The notes beneath the pieces are model-generated. The model did not search any database and was not told the DNA's origin. It saw nothing but the letters and a program-made list of their open reading frames with translations. A program made the translations under genes and the position numbers. A DNA stretch of 64,000 nt, taken from assembly GCA_002633005.1 (NCBI GenBank), contig NMRA01000053.1:695356-759355 (forward strand). Direction: 5' to 3'. The stretch is from Phoronis australis (Eukaryota; Phoronida; Phoronidae). Each line of letters opens with the position of its first letter. Position 1 is the first letter of the stretch. Positions 1 through 12,562 of this stretch are shown in pieces.

Positions 1-1487
1 AACACATTTCGCAATCACCCAAAATTGTCACTATCGCTGTTTGGGGGTTCCCAACCTCAACATTGCGACTAAACAGTTGCCAACGTTTACAGTTGTCAAC
101 GTTTTAAGTGCCTTGTGGTAATAATGTAGCTGAGTAGGCCATTTTCTGTCATCAAGTAAGCGCTACTCTCACTAGTTAATGCCTGGCTAATGACGTTTAC
201 AATGTAGAACAGAGCACACAACTTCATTTTTCCTGACATGTTTTGAAGTACACTTCTCATTCTCAAAAGGTACAGGAGCCAGCATGATGTAAAGGTCATG
301 GTAACAAGTAAAAGGTCATACAGGTGTGAAACATGATTGATCAAAAACATAAGTGTGAACAGGTTTCTACTCTAGACAATAACCTCAAAACAATGTGAGA
401 CCAAGTTGGTGCACCTGTACATTCAGGCATCCTTAAGTTTAAGTCCATAGGTGTGTACTCGCACTGTCCAAGATGCAAAACTTGGACACCATGCATATGT
501 TTGTAGATGTTAGAACCTCTGTTAAATACATGTTCAGATATACGTGTATTCACATGTAGACATTTTGGTCTTGTGTTAGCCCGATTTCGGACTAATTTCA
601 GGTAGAAAAGGTTTCACGAAACTGGTCAAAGAACTTTTATTTGTATTTGTAATTGAATGACTGGACAGGAAGAAGAAAATTTGAAGGAGAGCAAACAACT
701 CGATCTTTCTGTAGACGTTTAGCTCATTTCACTTTGATACAATTCGTCAAGACCAGTTTTGAAATACAGGTTATATAACATGGCTGCTCGATTGCTGATG
801 GAGGTAAGATTTTTTAACAATCAAGCTGTTCTATTTAAAAATTCAATGATTTGTAGGACGTAAAATATCATGTATACTTACTTGCATGTTTTGAAACTTT
901 TCATGGTTTTGTTTGAATGAATCAACAGGTATCTGGCCTAGTGGTTTCTTGGGTGCACCTGTAACGAATCATGTCAATGTTTCTCTATAGTTTCGCGAAG
1001 TGTCACTTTATTTCCGTCATCCAGTGGAAAAACAATATAATGAAACGGGCATGTGCTCACAGTCAGTTGCTTGAAGTCGGAGTTGGAGTTCCAGGAATCT
1101 TTAATGCTGCGTATCGGGGGTTTACGGTTTCTACAACGTGTATTCGGTCCGATCACGACTACCAACACCTGGCAACCGAGAGGTTTTAGGAAAAATGGTT
1201 CACCCTATAGCAGAAGTCGGTACTTTAGGCAATCACATGGCAGAGGTATCAATGGTAGTATGAAAAAAATATCACTATTTCATCAAAAATTCTTAAAATG
1301 CCGAAAACTAGTGGTGGACATAGGCTAGATATCGAGGAGCATCACCATTCACGTTCCTGCATAATGAAGTCTACAAACCTAGACCTTTAACAAAACTTCT
1401 GATTCGCAGTTATTAAACTTAGAATTCATTTGAAAACAAATGGATGTATCTAGCTACAAAATTCACGTTGACTAGGACCTGATTGGA

Positions 1488-1916
1488 TTATATGAGGCAC
1501 GCTATTTTAAAATGCGAAAATAAGTCTTTTGTACCATGTTTGTTAACAGCTCGAGCCAATCCACCGTCATCAAATTTCCCCACGACAGGCTTGTAGTTTT
1601 CTTCGACGCTCGTCGCTTTATCATCCGTCTTAGGTTTGAAACTCCTATTCGATACCATCGTCTTTCCACGCTGGCCTGCATCATCTGTCTCCCAACAGCC
1701 GACACATCTAATCCCATCTTGGCCTTTGATCATTTGCTCGTCGGCATCTGGAAGGTCGGGTTTGCCGCGTTCACCCAGAACAGGCGTTCCTGTGAAGTGA
1801 TTGTCTTGACGAGAGACTGACCTTTTTACATGCGTTTCCCCGTGATGTGGCTTTTCAATTTCGTCATGAATAACATATGTTGAGGACTGGGGCACTCTCT
1901 GTTCTCCCGTGCTGAC
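1488..1916 (-). CDS. Candidate exon, unrecognised acidic protein (possible 3' terminal exon)
   Basis: Open from a good acceptor (pyrimidine-poor but ending CGCAG at 1917-1921) to a TAA at 1488-1490, 142 codons. The product is hydrophilic and rich in Asp, Glu and Lys, with no membrane segment and no family that I recognise. It contains GKPDLPDADEQ, which resembles the Leu-Pro-Asp/Glu motifs in the candidate exons near 9.1 and 11.9 kb on the same strand. It may be the last exon of that gene or of a tandem relative. Seen: open frame and acceptor. Inferred: that it is an exon at all. Confidence 0.3.
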   Translation of the reverse strand, partial: VSTGEQRVPQSSTYVIHDEIEKPHHGETHVKRSVSRQDNHFTGTPVLGERGKPDLPDADEQMIKGQDGIRCVGCWETDDAGQRGKTMVSNRSFKPKTDDKATSVEENYKPVVGKFDDGGLARAVNKHGTKDLFSHFKIACLI

Positions 1917-2324
1917 CTGCGGCCGAGTCTTTTCCTAATGAACAAACACATTTGTTCAAGCGAGACATTAAAATTTTTACAATAAAGTTGTGACATCAAA
2001 CTTGGTCAGGTGTACCCATTATTTCGTAACTCTTAGCCGTAAAATTTGTTGAAATGCCCATTTTTGTTTTTGTAACTTAATATATAAAAGAATTAACAGG
2101 TGTGTACGTATTCTTAAGTAAGGGTATTATTTATATCAAGAGCTTTTGTTTTAATATCATGGATGAATTTCAACTCAAATATAATATGAAAAAATCTCTG
2201 TCAATTCCAAAATTGGTCATTAGTGTGCTTTCACAAGGGGTTGAATTCTCTGTTTAGTGCTGATAATTCCTTTGATAACGCTGAAGTTGAACGTGACATT
2301 TCCCAACGTACTTAAAGAGGCAAT

Positions 2325-2690
2325 TCCTGATGACAGTACCATTGTGCAACGTCTAGTACAGAGTAATTCACTTTCCCTTGTGAGGACATTTCCAGAATCA
2401 CAAAATTCACGATTTTCGAAACATGCGCGAAAGAAAAACTATGTGGTTACCCTCTCACCTTTAATAAATGCTTGAAGCCGAAGATCCAGTTGATAGATCG
2501 TCTTTTTGAAATTTGAAACTAAACGAAAATGCTTCGATATCAATACAAACTTTTTCTAAGTGAACGAACCTGAAAAATAATTGGTGAGCAGCTTGATTTT
2601 GTGTCAGTGGCAGAGAACCACTTTCAATATTGAAATCTAGTCCGTTTATCACGTTCTAGGCTTCTTTAAAGCCTTTACGGCACGTTTTCC
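2325..2690. repeat. Dispersed repeat, copy 1
   Basis: The first part (2325-2475) aligns by eye with 3375-3545, sharing stretches around CTACAGAG and the GAAA-rich block before TGTGGT. The second part (2480-2690) aligns with 3960-4170, sharing GAAATTTGAAACTAAAC and GCAGAGAACCACTTT. The relationship is an old, diverged direct repeat. No coding function seen. Confidence 0.6.
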
Positions 2691-3374
2691 CCAGTGTAGC
2701 AGGAACTTTCACCTCAAACGGTATTTGAAAAAATAAATAAAAATGTGAGGTGTAGCAGTGAGACAGTGTATTTCGAAGGTGTCTGTCAAAGGTAAGACAA
2801 TGTCTACTTCTTATCATTTTGTCTCCCCTTGCAGTCCTCTTATCACCTGGTCGTCGAAACGAACTTCTAATACTCACTTGCGTGTTTCGTTTTAGTTCGC
2901 CCGATGTCATGACATCGACCTGTTTCTTTGGTAGACTTACTAGAAGTAAAACGTTAGGATTCAAAGACTGGAAATAGAACATTGTTCATATCATGTGTTC
3001 GTGTCCAAGTATACATACACTTGGCCAGTACTCCTATTCATTCAAAGAGTAAGAGTTACGAGTCACACAAAATACACATGAAACTTCAGCTCTACTGGGA
3101 GAACTTTGTGCAGCGCTTCAACTTAAAGGGCATGTGAACATTATTTTTTGCCCATTGGCACTGGTTCATCTACGATGCCGCAAATGGGCACTTGAAATGT
3201 TTTACATGTAACAGGTGTGGGGTGTGACTATTAGTCAGCACATTTATAACGAAAATCAGTTATTGTTTCGTTTTTGGGGACACTAGATTTACAAGTACAA
3301 TGCGCAGAGCAATTTAGAAAGTTTAAAGAGGCATGGAACGCAAAAGCTAATCAAAAAAATGTTTAAACATTTCC

Positions 3375-3545
3375 TGTGGAAAATACCATGTCGTAACATC
3401 TACTACAGAGTTTTTCACATTCCCTCTGAGGGAATTCCTGCGAAAACTCACAAACTTCACTCTTTTTGAAATACGCACGAAGGAAAATCTCTGTGGTCAC
3501 CACAGAGTTTCCAAGATTCCTTCCACTTCTGATAAATGTGCGCAT
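3375..3545. repeat. Dispersed repeat, copy 2, first part
   Basis: Diverged copy of 2325-2475. About 415 bp of unrelated sequence separates it from the second part of the same repeat at 3960-4170, which suggests a later insertion or a deletion in copy 1. Confidence 0.55.
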
Positions 3546-3959
3546 GCGCTCACAGTCATTCTAAAAACGGCTGACTGACGAGAACGATATTAACATCAGT
3601 TTATAATGTGTGACCGAAACTCCCAATCTGAGGTTGATACAGTGTGACGAAAACCAGTGAGACAAGAGATTTCCAAGAGCATTTTGGAATATATTTGAAT
3701 ACTACGATACCGTTGAAACTAGTTTTAAACATCAATTGCCTCTTAATACGGCTGCTCCTTGAAGTCGCCATTGTTTTGTTTACATCAAAGGTCACTTATA
3801 AGCAGGAAGGCACTACCCGATATAAAGGATATGTGCTAGATCTATGTCTAGCACTGCCATATCAAATGTGCTCGCAGGTTCCCCGTGTGTCGCTAGTGGA
3901 CAATCAGGGAATCGGCGAAACCAAATAGGGGACATTATTTGCCTGGTGGAAAAAATCGA

Positions 3960-4170
3960 CAAAGTGACGAGCTGTTGACAAATTGTTTTGTTTTTGAAAT
4001 TTGAAACTAAACCAAAATTCTTTGTAATCAACAGAAAGTGAACATGTTTGCGAACAAACCGCAGAAATATCTGGTGAACACACTGAATTCTGTTTCAGTA
4101 GCAGAGAACCACTTTGAATAAAATGATTTATTCTGTTTTTAGCGTTCCAGGCCTCTTCAAACACGGACAC
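3960..4170. repeat. Dispersed repeat, copy 2, second part
   Basis: Diverged copy of 2480-2690; GAAATTTGAAACTAAAC and GCAGAGAACCACTTT are shared. Ends close to the stop of the candidate exon at 4206. Confidence 0.55.
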
Positions 4171-4205
4171 GGCGTGGAGCTTCATAAAACAATGACAGTT
4201 AGTGT

Positions 4206-4739
4206 TCATCTAAACTTTAAACCTACCCATAACCATTTTTTTGTTTCTCTATACATACACTTGTAACATTCTTCACTTGATGTTTTAGTCTTATTCATAC
4301 CTTCATTAGTTACCTGTTTATGACCTATCTGCTTCATTTTACCTTTTTCGGTTTTGCTATTGTGGTTTGATTCCTTTTCCTGATTTACTGACGCTCTAAG
4401 TACAGCTTTGGAGTTGAGCCCCTGTAGTTCTCCACTGTATGGAGACGGCGTAAGTAGATTGTGCTCTATATCAATCTTTTGTCCGTTGTCAACGCGGGTT
4501 ATTTCACCTAAGCTATGGATAATTTGCTTCTCGACACGTAGATCGTCTTCTCGATCCAGTTTACCAATACAGAACGGTACTACAAACACACAGTTCTGTA
4601 TTGTTAGGAGCGTCGGCCAGGCATCTGAAGTCGTACTTTCTCTAAATACTTTTACCCAGTCTGGCTGTATCTTCCCAAATTCCAGATGTCCTGTTTTCTT
4701 CACAACATACGCCTCCTGTTCAATAATAAAACGGGGCTC
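4206..4739 (-). CDS. Candidate exon, unrecognised protein (possible terminal exon)
   Basis: Open from an acceptor (GATTTTCAG, reading minus, just above 4739) to a stop at 4206-4208, 177 codons. The first 85 or so residues look like a folded domain: a mix of hydrophobic and charged residues with IQPDWVKVFRES, a hydrophobic NCVFVVPFCIG strand and KQIIHSLGEI. The rest is Lys, Ser, Asn and Glu rich and looks disordered. I do not recognise the fold. The exon starts in phase 0, while the candidate exon upstream at 8980-9286 ends in phase 1, so at least one exon between them would be missing from this list. Confidence 0.4.
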   Translation of the reverse strand, partial: EPRFIIEQEAYVVKKTGHLEFGKIQPDWVKVFRESTTSDAWPTLLTIQNCVFVVPFCIGKLDREDDLRVEKQIIHSLGEITRVDNGQKIDIEHNLLTPSPYSGELQGLNSKAVLRASVNQEKESNHNSKTEKGKMKQIGHKQVTNEGMNKTKTSSEECYKCMYRETKKWLWVGLKFR

Positions 4740-6119
4740 CTGAAAATCTAAACGTTTCTCTTGTAATAATAAAATTCATTTGAACGTCTAGAGTATGCAG
4801 TCAGTACAGTCTAAGACAAGACATTTTAAAATTTGCAATCAGGTAAAGAGAACTGTTTGCTTCTAAAGTAACGGTATTCACTTACATTACACCGAGATAG
4901 TTGATGAATATTTCAATGAGGTGTTTTAAAACATTTATGTATAAAATGTGCAATTTAAACTTAGTCCGATAAATTGTTCAAACTGGGATCACTATCAACT
5001 TTTTCATTTTGACATTAAAGCCCGTTTATCTCTGGTTGGACTGAACCTTAGGACAGAAACGCTATTCCATAAATACATTTGCCTTGTTTCATGAGATTAT
5101 CAGATTGCAGTTTCCTAGAGAATTCATTGAAAGAGACGTTGGCCCAGGTTAATATCTCGATCTTGCAGCAAATGTTCACCTTTACACGCATCATTGAACG
5201 TCATCTCGAGAGAAGTTTCGTGAACAAGACTGGCATTGTTTGCAAGAAGTGTCAGTTTAAAAGGAGTTTTTGCTTCACATTCACCTATCCAAAGCTTCAA
5301 AACTAGCACGTTGCATCATGATTGCAAATGGAGCTCAGTACGTTTTTTGTTTACTATTTCTACCCAGAAAAAGCCCAGTGGCGTTCACTGACTATACACT
5401 AAAGAATGGCTTTACATTTCCTAAACACAAATTTACCAGTCAACTAAAATCGTTAACTTCAACAATTAAAGCGACCATATCACTCCTCTCAACTTTTGGT
5501 TTAGAGTACTTACCATTTCGGAATTGGCCTCAAATTGCTTTTATTGTCACTGGGGGTGGTTTCGGGACTTCGAAACACCTGATGGTTAGTGCTTGAGACG
5601 GGGTTTGTAATAGGCTGGCTTGTCAGGGCGTGACATTTTTCGCGCGGAGCATGAGTTACGAACTTCCAGTTCTTCGTAAGAGCTTAAGTCGGTTCTCATT
5701 TGAGTAAGAATTAAGTTGGGACCAATTTTATAGTGGTGACTGTTCGAAATCAAATGTTCGCTTCGATATTGGACGTAGCGTGTAGGTTGTGAAAATATAG
5801 TACGTCATTTTATTGTGACACAACACAAAAATGTGTTTGTTGAGATGAAATTAAGGCGATTTGAGCTTATTCAAAGTCGATTCATACGCACGTGCTCGGG
5901 TTGGGCCACTTCAAGACATAGTTCCTCTCGCACCAACCCATCTGGTGGTTCCCTTTGGTTACCTAGTAGAAAAACTAAATGCAACACCAATTAATGCCAA
6001 CACACTGTAGCTCATTAGGTTCTCCAGATTGGCGTTAGTACTTCTACATGAAAAGTGAACAAATTCAGCTATCCAAATCAGCTTTGGATAATTCATTACG
6101 CTAACTATGGGGGTTGTTC

Positions 6120-6170
6120 TAAGACTCCCTCGACCNCACGACGACCCAGAACCCTCTCGACCCACGACCT
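6120..6170. repeat. Low-complexity CGACC(C)ACGAC tract with a single N
   Basis: Repeats of CCCTCGACC and CCACGACC, with one N at 6136. The same motif occurs on the opposite strand at about 6790-6880. The N probably marks a collapsed repeat or a join in the assembly. Confidence 0.5.
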
Positions 6171-6789
6171 GTGCCAATATATGTATGTTTGCGCTTTTTA
6201 CACATTCCGTAATGATATTACGTCGCTGAATGAGTCGCATGAGACTTACCTACATGTGAACCTGCTCTGGCTCAAATCTGGTGGTTACAAACAGGAGGTG
6301 GCGTAAGAACATGATTTGAAATAGTGTTCTACGAGCGGCTTCCAATGGCCCTGTTCTACTTAACTTGGGCAAAGATTACGTTAACGTGAATGAACGTATT
6401 TTCGCATTTTTATTATTTTCTTTCTGTCATATATTCGTTCACAATACAATCTATGTAACTTTGAGATACTTTTTAGTTAACAATTTGTTTTTTAAACTGT
6501 ATTTACTGAATAAATTAGTATACATATTCGTCAGTTCTTCGCACTCTCTCTGCTTTAATCTGCCATTCATTGAAGAGCAGAGAAGACGAAAACACTTTGC
6601 CGGGAACGACATTTGTAACGTTGGTAGGTCTTTGATTTAATTTGGTCTCGTTTCTCTTTCTGTTTTTGGCTTTCAAACATGCTGAATCGACTCTCTTGAT
6701 TGCAAAAAACAGGGAAACCGAGCTCACGGACCGACCCCTTTGGTCCTGCAAGTCAGCGCTTGTTCTGTGTTCAGATTGAGTCAAGTTAG

Positions 6790-6880
6790 ACGGGGGTTGT
6801 GGGCCGTGGGTTGAGGGCCAGGGTCATAGGGGTTGTGGGTCGTGGGCCGAGGGGGTCGTGGGTCGATGGGGTCGTGGTTG
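6790..6880. repeat. G-rich GGTCGTGGG tract
   Basis: Imperfect tandem GGGTCGTGGGTCGATG-like units, GC-rich against an AT-rich background. It is the reverse complement type of the tract at 6120-6170, so the two form a loose inverted pair about 0.65 kb apart. Confidence 0.6.
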
Positions 6881-7129
6881 TATCGACTGTGCGCGTGTTT
6901 ATTGATGATGGTGTGTCGTGAATGATTTTCCTGTTCACGTAGCGTCAACGAAAACCATTAATCGTTGGAGGAACTTTAAGCTTGCATCAGCACTGCACTT
7001 AATTTGAAACTGGTTATTGCGAATAAATTAGAGCGTTATGTTCCTAAAAGCAATTAACACGATCTTCAAGAGTGCGTAGTAGTACCCTCGAAAAGGGGCC
7101 AAATTTGGCAAACTTTGGAGCAACGCATC

Positions 7130-7560
7130 TCATAAACAGCAGGTCGAATTCATATGAAAAGTTCAGACACCATGCATCATGCACTGCTCTTCAAAAGAGT
7201 GTTGGGAATAATTTTTTAAAATTTCCACTTTCCACGAGGGGCAATCAAAAATATGAATGTCATGATTTTTTAAGAAAAAAGTCATAAGTCGCGTCAAACA
7301 AAAATTTTAAAGAAATTATAATCCAAAAAATGTAACAGCGTTTTGAGATTTCATGTTGCACATTTATATCAAACAAAATTTGGTCATGTTATTGACACCG
7401 TTATTTTGCTTTACTAAAAAGACATGGTCACGTGACCCAGCTAATAACAGATTGGTGCAGTCAATAATTATATTCTACAGGCTTTCTAATTTCAGAAAAT
7501 ATGTACTTTTGCCAAGTTGAAATCTTTAGTTTTGTAGATATTTGACTAAATACAACGACC
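7130..7560 (+). repeat. Dispersed repeat shared with intron 3 of actin D
   Basis: Aligns by eye, in the same orientation, with 47660-48050. Shared landmarks in order are TATGAAA.TTCAGA, CACGAGG, TTGGTCATGTTATTGA(C/T)ACCGTT.TTTTGCTTT, AAAGACAT.GTCA, and TTTT.TAGATATTTGA.TAAATA near the end. No open frame of note. Confidence 0.6.
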
Positions 7561-8979
7561 AATCAATAAGGTCCTGCATAACCATAAAGTCACGGCAGCG
7601 TGTTTTCAAAGTACGTTGCATAAATAAGAGCTTTTTGTACAACGTATTATCCTGTGTTCAAAGCAACGGTGCGCTATACGAAATCCAACAAATTACCTTC
7701 ACCTTGTTCTCTGTCATGTCCACATCCTTGTTTCCTCAAGCCAAGAAAGAATTCATCACCTGTGTCTTTGCCCTGTCGAGAATCATTACTCAGCAAATGA
7801 GACCGTCAAAATGGTAACGGCGCTGTTTGTCACATTCACTTGTAATCAAATTCCAGTCCCATGAAATCAAACAGCAGGACACTGAATTTTCCCGCGTTTT
7901 ACACTTGTTCCGATCAGTAACTGGTCGGATGTCTGTGACGTTTTCTTCGTGATCACCCTTTATGGGTCATCCCTGGAGATGTCTCATGAGAGACGAAGTT
8001 CCGGATAATTGTATTGTATATATTTTTGTTATGTGATTTGAATATGAAGCCGGTAATATTGACTTTTTGTGCTATCCTCACTGTCATGAGCATGGGTCAT
8101 CTTTTACAACAATTGAGGCCTGACCTGATATCAGCCTGCCGTAAAATTAGAGATTTTATCTATTAAGGCCATTAAATACAAATGGAATATAGTGTTCAAC
8201 AAAACTTGTTTTAAGGAACATTTGCTGATACTCTGTCATCATCTGTATTACAACTACCTGACGGGATGACAATGTCGTTGAATAACGTTTTAACGTTATC
8301 CGTTTAGCCCTTCCTAACTCCAAAGAAATGAATGAAATACCTGGTTTTCAACTTCTTTGACCATTTCTATTCCGTCAGCTGGTTGCCTTGAATGACCTGG
8401 CGGCAATAAAAAGTGCAATTTTTGTTGAACATAAGCTGTTTAATAAATGAGTTATCAATTGAACTTAAAGTGACTCAACTCCAAAATGAGCCTCAGTATA
8501 ATATGCTAGCTAACGTCTAACGTGATGACGAAAACTTGAAATTTGAGAAAAAACCAACAGAATGCAAAGATACATCATTTCAAACTCCATAATCGAGTGA
8601 ACATTGGCTCATGATACAAATGAAACAAGTCACTGTCTTAACTGAAGACTTTGCCCACATAAAAATGCATTGTCAGCATCTGGAGAACTTCCTTTGCAAC
8701 GTTTTTTAGTCCTGTGGATATTTAGTCAGCAAAAGGTCCATATCAACAGAAATTCGAGCAACCCCCCATATTGAAGGCTGGGTACGTGCATGTATTGTGC
8801 TATACGCGCCTTGAAACGGCGTTAAATGTAAGACTAGCGGAAAGCACGAGTTCCATTCTCCTTACGCACTTGTGCAATGTGCAAAACAATGTAGAAGCTC
8901 AAAGTTATCCAACAGAAAGTCGCATCATTAAATGCTTTAATTTGAATCTGCTAATACAAAGCCCTCAACGTATTTTCAC

Positions 8980-9286
8980 CTTTTGTTCTATTTTGCTTGT
9001 CGGCACCTTGGTTTTGGTATTCCGGTCTTTTCCATTTGTGTGCTTCGGGCGATAATTTAAGCTCAGAATTGGCTTTCAATCTTGGTGTTTCTTCGCCAAT
9101 TGGTACCAGCCTACTTGAACTGTTGCGTCTGTCAACCGTTTCCCGGTCGTCGACATCTGTCGTTCCGTCGAGCTCGAAGATGTTCCCCATTCCTTGCCTT
9201 TTCACCAAATTTGACGTTTCACTTTCTACCTCCGCCTCTCTAGCTTCTGGTAGGATGTCGAGCATCCGCTGCCCTCCCTCAGTTTC
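8980..9286 (-). CDS. Candidate internal exon, unrecognised acidic protein
   Basis: Acceptor CTTGCACAG just above 9286, possible donor AAAG|GTGAAA at 8980; 102 codons plus one base. The product is hydrophilic and Glu/Asp rich, starting ETEGGQRMLDILPEAREAE. Parts resemble the exon at 11680-12103: RQGMGN... against RKQGMAQ..., DRETV...SSS against DRETI...SSS, and YQNQG against EDQNG. This suggests that the two exons share an origin. It starts in phase 0, which fits the phase-0 end of the candidate exon at 10638-10720. Confidence 0.42.
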
Positions 9287-10241
9287 CTGTGCAAGGAAAA
9301 GTTGATCTTACAAATCTTCGAATGAAACAAAAACATTTTCGAACAACATGAATACACAGCATGCCTATTTTGAACAAAGAGTGATAGAAAGAATGGGGGC
9401 AATATGCTAGCGTTACAGTTATTTGCGAACGAATTCAAATTATTTAACTAAACCAGAGTACACTCAAGTCACAACTGTATAAGATATTCCGGAAGTGTCC
9501 ACGAAGTAATACACATACCAGAAATAGATTTAGTAGAGACTAATGGCGTTGTCTTATTCCAAGGAGACCAAAACGATAACGAATGTACTTCCACAAACGC
9601 CGCATCGGTCCCTTGTGCAATTACATGATTTACACAGTGGGCACTTTTGCTCTGGCTACGTCCGTTGCTCAAATTGCACGCACTTCTGTTTTGTTAATTG
9701 TTCTTCAAATTGGCGCATCAGCTGTGTCAAAAATCATCCTATACTACACATATAAAGCTGAATGAATTTGATGCCTAATCACAAATATGTTATGTTGAGA
9801 CACCTGTGATATTTTTCCTAACTTGAAATTAGGACTTGCCAATAAAATGTTATGATTCGTGGAATGAGAATAACATAAGTTTCATCTTTTGATACTCATA
9901 TTATAGAGTATGTATACATTGTAATTGGAAAACCTGAATTGTATACATGTGTATCATTATACTTCACAATGAACTGACCTGAAAACACCCAACATTTATA
10001 CAATATTATTTCTTTTAGCTTCTGTACATGGGAACAATCACATTTTTGGTAACACACTATACATTTGCACTTTGATGCATGAAAAAGATGTTGGGTGGAC
10101 TAACAACAGTTTGGCAATAGAAGCCATCGTGTAAAATCAGTAAACTGAAACTAAAATGGTCCATTTGCAGTTTTGTTAGTCACGCAATGAGCTTGCTTGT
10201 ACTTGGATTTGTAAGTGTAGCCACTCTCACGGTATAGTCCC

Positions 10242-10460
10242 CTGATACGCTGTAGAATGCAACAATTACGTTGCTAGGGCTCTTCTAAAATGTAACAAGT
10301 TGATACATTTTTTGTAATTGTTACAATTCACGTTGAATGCGCGTGCAAGAAATGTAGCATTAATACATTTTACGAAAGCCACGTCATATTTCATGAGTTT
10401 GCATAGTGTTTGTAACAGTTGCTACATTTTACGAAATTGTTTCATTTTACGGCGTATCAG
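10242..10460. mobile_element. Small inverted-repeat element (MITE-like)
   Basis: Left end CTGATACGCTGTAGAATG and right end (reverse complement) CTGATACGCCGTAAAATG continue to match for about 30 bp. The interior repeats TACATTTTACGAA. The length of 219 bp, the inverted termini and the lack of an open frame fit a non-autonomous DNA element. No clear target-site duplication seen. Confidence 0.6.
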
Positions 10461-10637
10461 TTGCCTGCGGTGCTGATTGCATATCGTAGAACAACGTTAT
10501 TTATGCTTATTACTTCTGCATTTGCTTAACACTCTCTCGACAGTGGGTCAGAAGACAGGTTTGAGGTTTTAAATATAAGTAGTACAGTTTCAAATGTTTA
10601 AGCATTTTCTTGAGGTTGAACATCAGCAGATACGCAC

Positions 10638-10720
10638 TTGCAAATTGTGTGACCCCTGTGTGTGCGGCCGTGTTGGTTTGATCTCCTCTTCCATCCCATC
10701 TGGTGACGTTCTTCGGTGAC
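10638..10720 (-). CDS. Candidate small internal exon, unrecognised gene
   Basis: Acceptor CTTTACAG above 10720 and donor CAA|GTGCGT at 10638. Read with two bases completing the split codon left by the exon at 11680-12103, it gives 27 further codons (HRRTSPDGMEEE..., Arg/Pro/His rich) and ends in phase 0, which fits the phase-0 exon at 8980-9286. The phase fit on both sides is the main evidence; the peptide itself is not recognisable. Confidence 0.33.
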
Positions 10721-11679
10721 CTGTAAAGTTTAAAATGTTTAATGTTCCATAATGATAATTTGACCAAGTCCACTATTGTTGTTCAGTGCTTTGCGAGGGT
10801 GCTAAGACCGAAAATTATTTACCACTTTAGGAAATTTCATAAAGTATATTTCCCATTGACGTTTCAACGAATAAACCAAAACGTTGAATTCCAGACCGGA
10901 ATTAATATACGAGCAAGAATGACTTCGTCCGCCATTACTTTGTAGTAACCCAGCGTCATTAAATTAGAAACTGAACTTCATTGATGCACACATTTATCGA
11001 GCCACGCTTAAGCTGTTGTAAACACGCCAACAAATATCCTTCTATTTAGACTATTTACTGTCATAAAATTGGCATCAACTTTTTCCTACTCTGGCGATGT
11101 TCATAAGGTGGAAAAAATGTTCTTTATTGCCGAATACCAGACTCAATCACGGGGTGATTTTGTGCACGGTAATGATCATACGTAAGCAGAACTGTTATTT
11201 CTTTCCAAGATCACACACCACTTCTCTCCTGATTACGAAACAACCAGTTTGTTGAGCTTGGTCAAGCAATAACAAAGTGGTAGTTCTCAAGAAAAGAAAC
11301 CATGCATGTCTGGCTTGACCTACGGTAAAATACAAGATGAGATCAACTTTACAGTGATAGTTGAAAGCAATACAGTTTAACATCAGCTTTGTCTGAACGA
11401 AGCCATGACCAATGCAATATGGTCACCAAAAATCGAAAATTTCGCAATCTCGTCAGGAATATACTCCTTTCTTTGACGTTCATTTGACACGTGTGATCGA
11501 GCTTCAGATTAACGAAAATATGGATCTCAGAACTGACTGTAGAAATGACATAAAATGTAACCAACCACGTATTGCGAAAATCGAACGCTTACTCGAGGGT
11601 TCCCACGCAATTGGTCAATTATCTGTTACAGTTTCCAGTGAAGTCGAGCGTTGCTGACATGCATAAAACACGAACATAC

Positions 11680-12103
11680 CTCCAACGTTTCCATTTTGGT
11701 CTTCAACCTTAGAACCCATTGCACGTTGTGTAGGGATTGTCAAGAAGACGGCTTTAGGATCAGCCACCTTAGATGAACTCTGTTCTTCTTGAATTGTCTC
11801 CCGATCACAAGCACTTGGATCGTCTTCCAGGTATCTGGCAACATCTGGGAGGTCACGTTGATTTTTATCCTTCTCATCTGGTATGGTATACGACACATTC
11901 TCCTGGACAATGTCTGGTAACAGGTCATGCATTCCCGTGTCATCTGGTATGGTATACGACACATTCTCCTGGACAATGTCTGGTAACAGGTCATGCATTC
12001 CCGTGTCATCTGGACATCTCTTTTCTGCTTCCACCTCTGCATCGTCGGACAGGACTTGTGCCATTCCCTGTTTTCTCAACGGTTTATCCCCATGAATTCC
12101 ATC
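11680..12103 (-). CDS. Candidate internal exon with perfect 22-codon tandem duplication
   Basis: Acceptor TTCAACAG above 12103 and donor GGAG|GTATGT at 11680; 141 codons plus one base. The product is acidic and hydrophilic, starting DGIHGDKPLRKQGMAQ, with repeated LLPDIVQEN and DLPDVARYL motifs and no membrane segment. A 66-bp unit occurs twice in a row in frame with no base difference, so the duplication is recent or actively homogenised. The exon starts in phase 0 and fits the upstream coiled-coil exon. I do not recognise the family; an extended linker of a larger signalling protein is possible. Confidence 0.45.
11875..12006. repeat. Perfect 66-bp tandem duplication inside the candidate exon
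   Basis: Units at 11875-11940 and 11941-12006 are identical, and 66 is a multiple of 3, so the minus-strand frame stays open. Each unit encodes a 22-residue block including GMHDLLPDIVQEN. Confidence 0.9.
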
Positions 12104-12562
12104 CTGTTGAATTAAAGGATTTCTTATTAAGTTACGATTTGAAAACATACTTTTTGTTTGAGAATAAAGTGTAGCACTTCCATGACCACGTACTTTACAT
12201 ATTATTATATTAACTCACAAAGTAAGATGCTGTGTTTTGATACTGAAATTACACAGCTAAATATTAGGAACGTTGTTATCACCTCATGTATGCCGTCGAC
12301 GAAACAACATTTTTTTGGTTTACATCATTTGCAGCAGGAGTAAATTTGTTCCTTATAATAACAATGGTTTAACGGCATGTGAATAACTGACAGTCCGTTA
12401 AACTGACCGTAACAAACCAATTTTTCACCTTGGTTCTGAGTTGTAATGAATTCGCAATTTCCCCCAATCTCATAAATCTTTTCTGACATGAGTAAAGGAG
12501 AAGTGGAGTTCAGCTATTGCCTCTATAAGCCTTGCGCTTTTGTTTTCATCTTATACTTATAC

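Noticed and set aside
5124-5309. Minus-strand open frame of 61 residues as a further exon of the unrecognised gene
   Set aside because: The peptide looks plausible, but the acceptor is weak and its phases could not be tied to neighbours.
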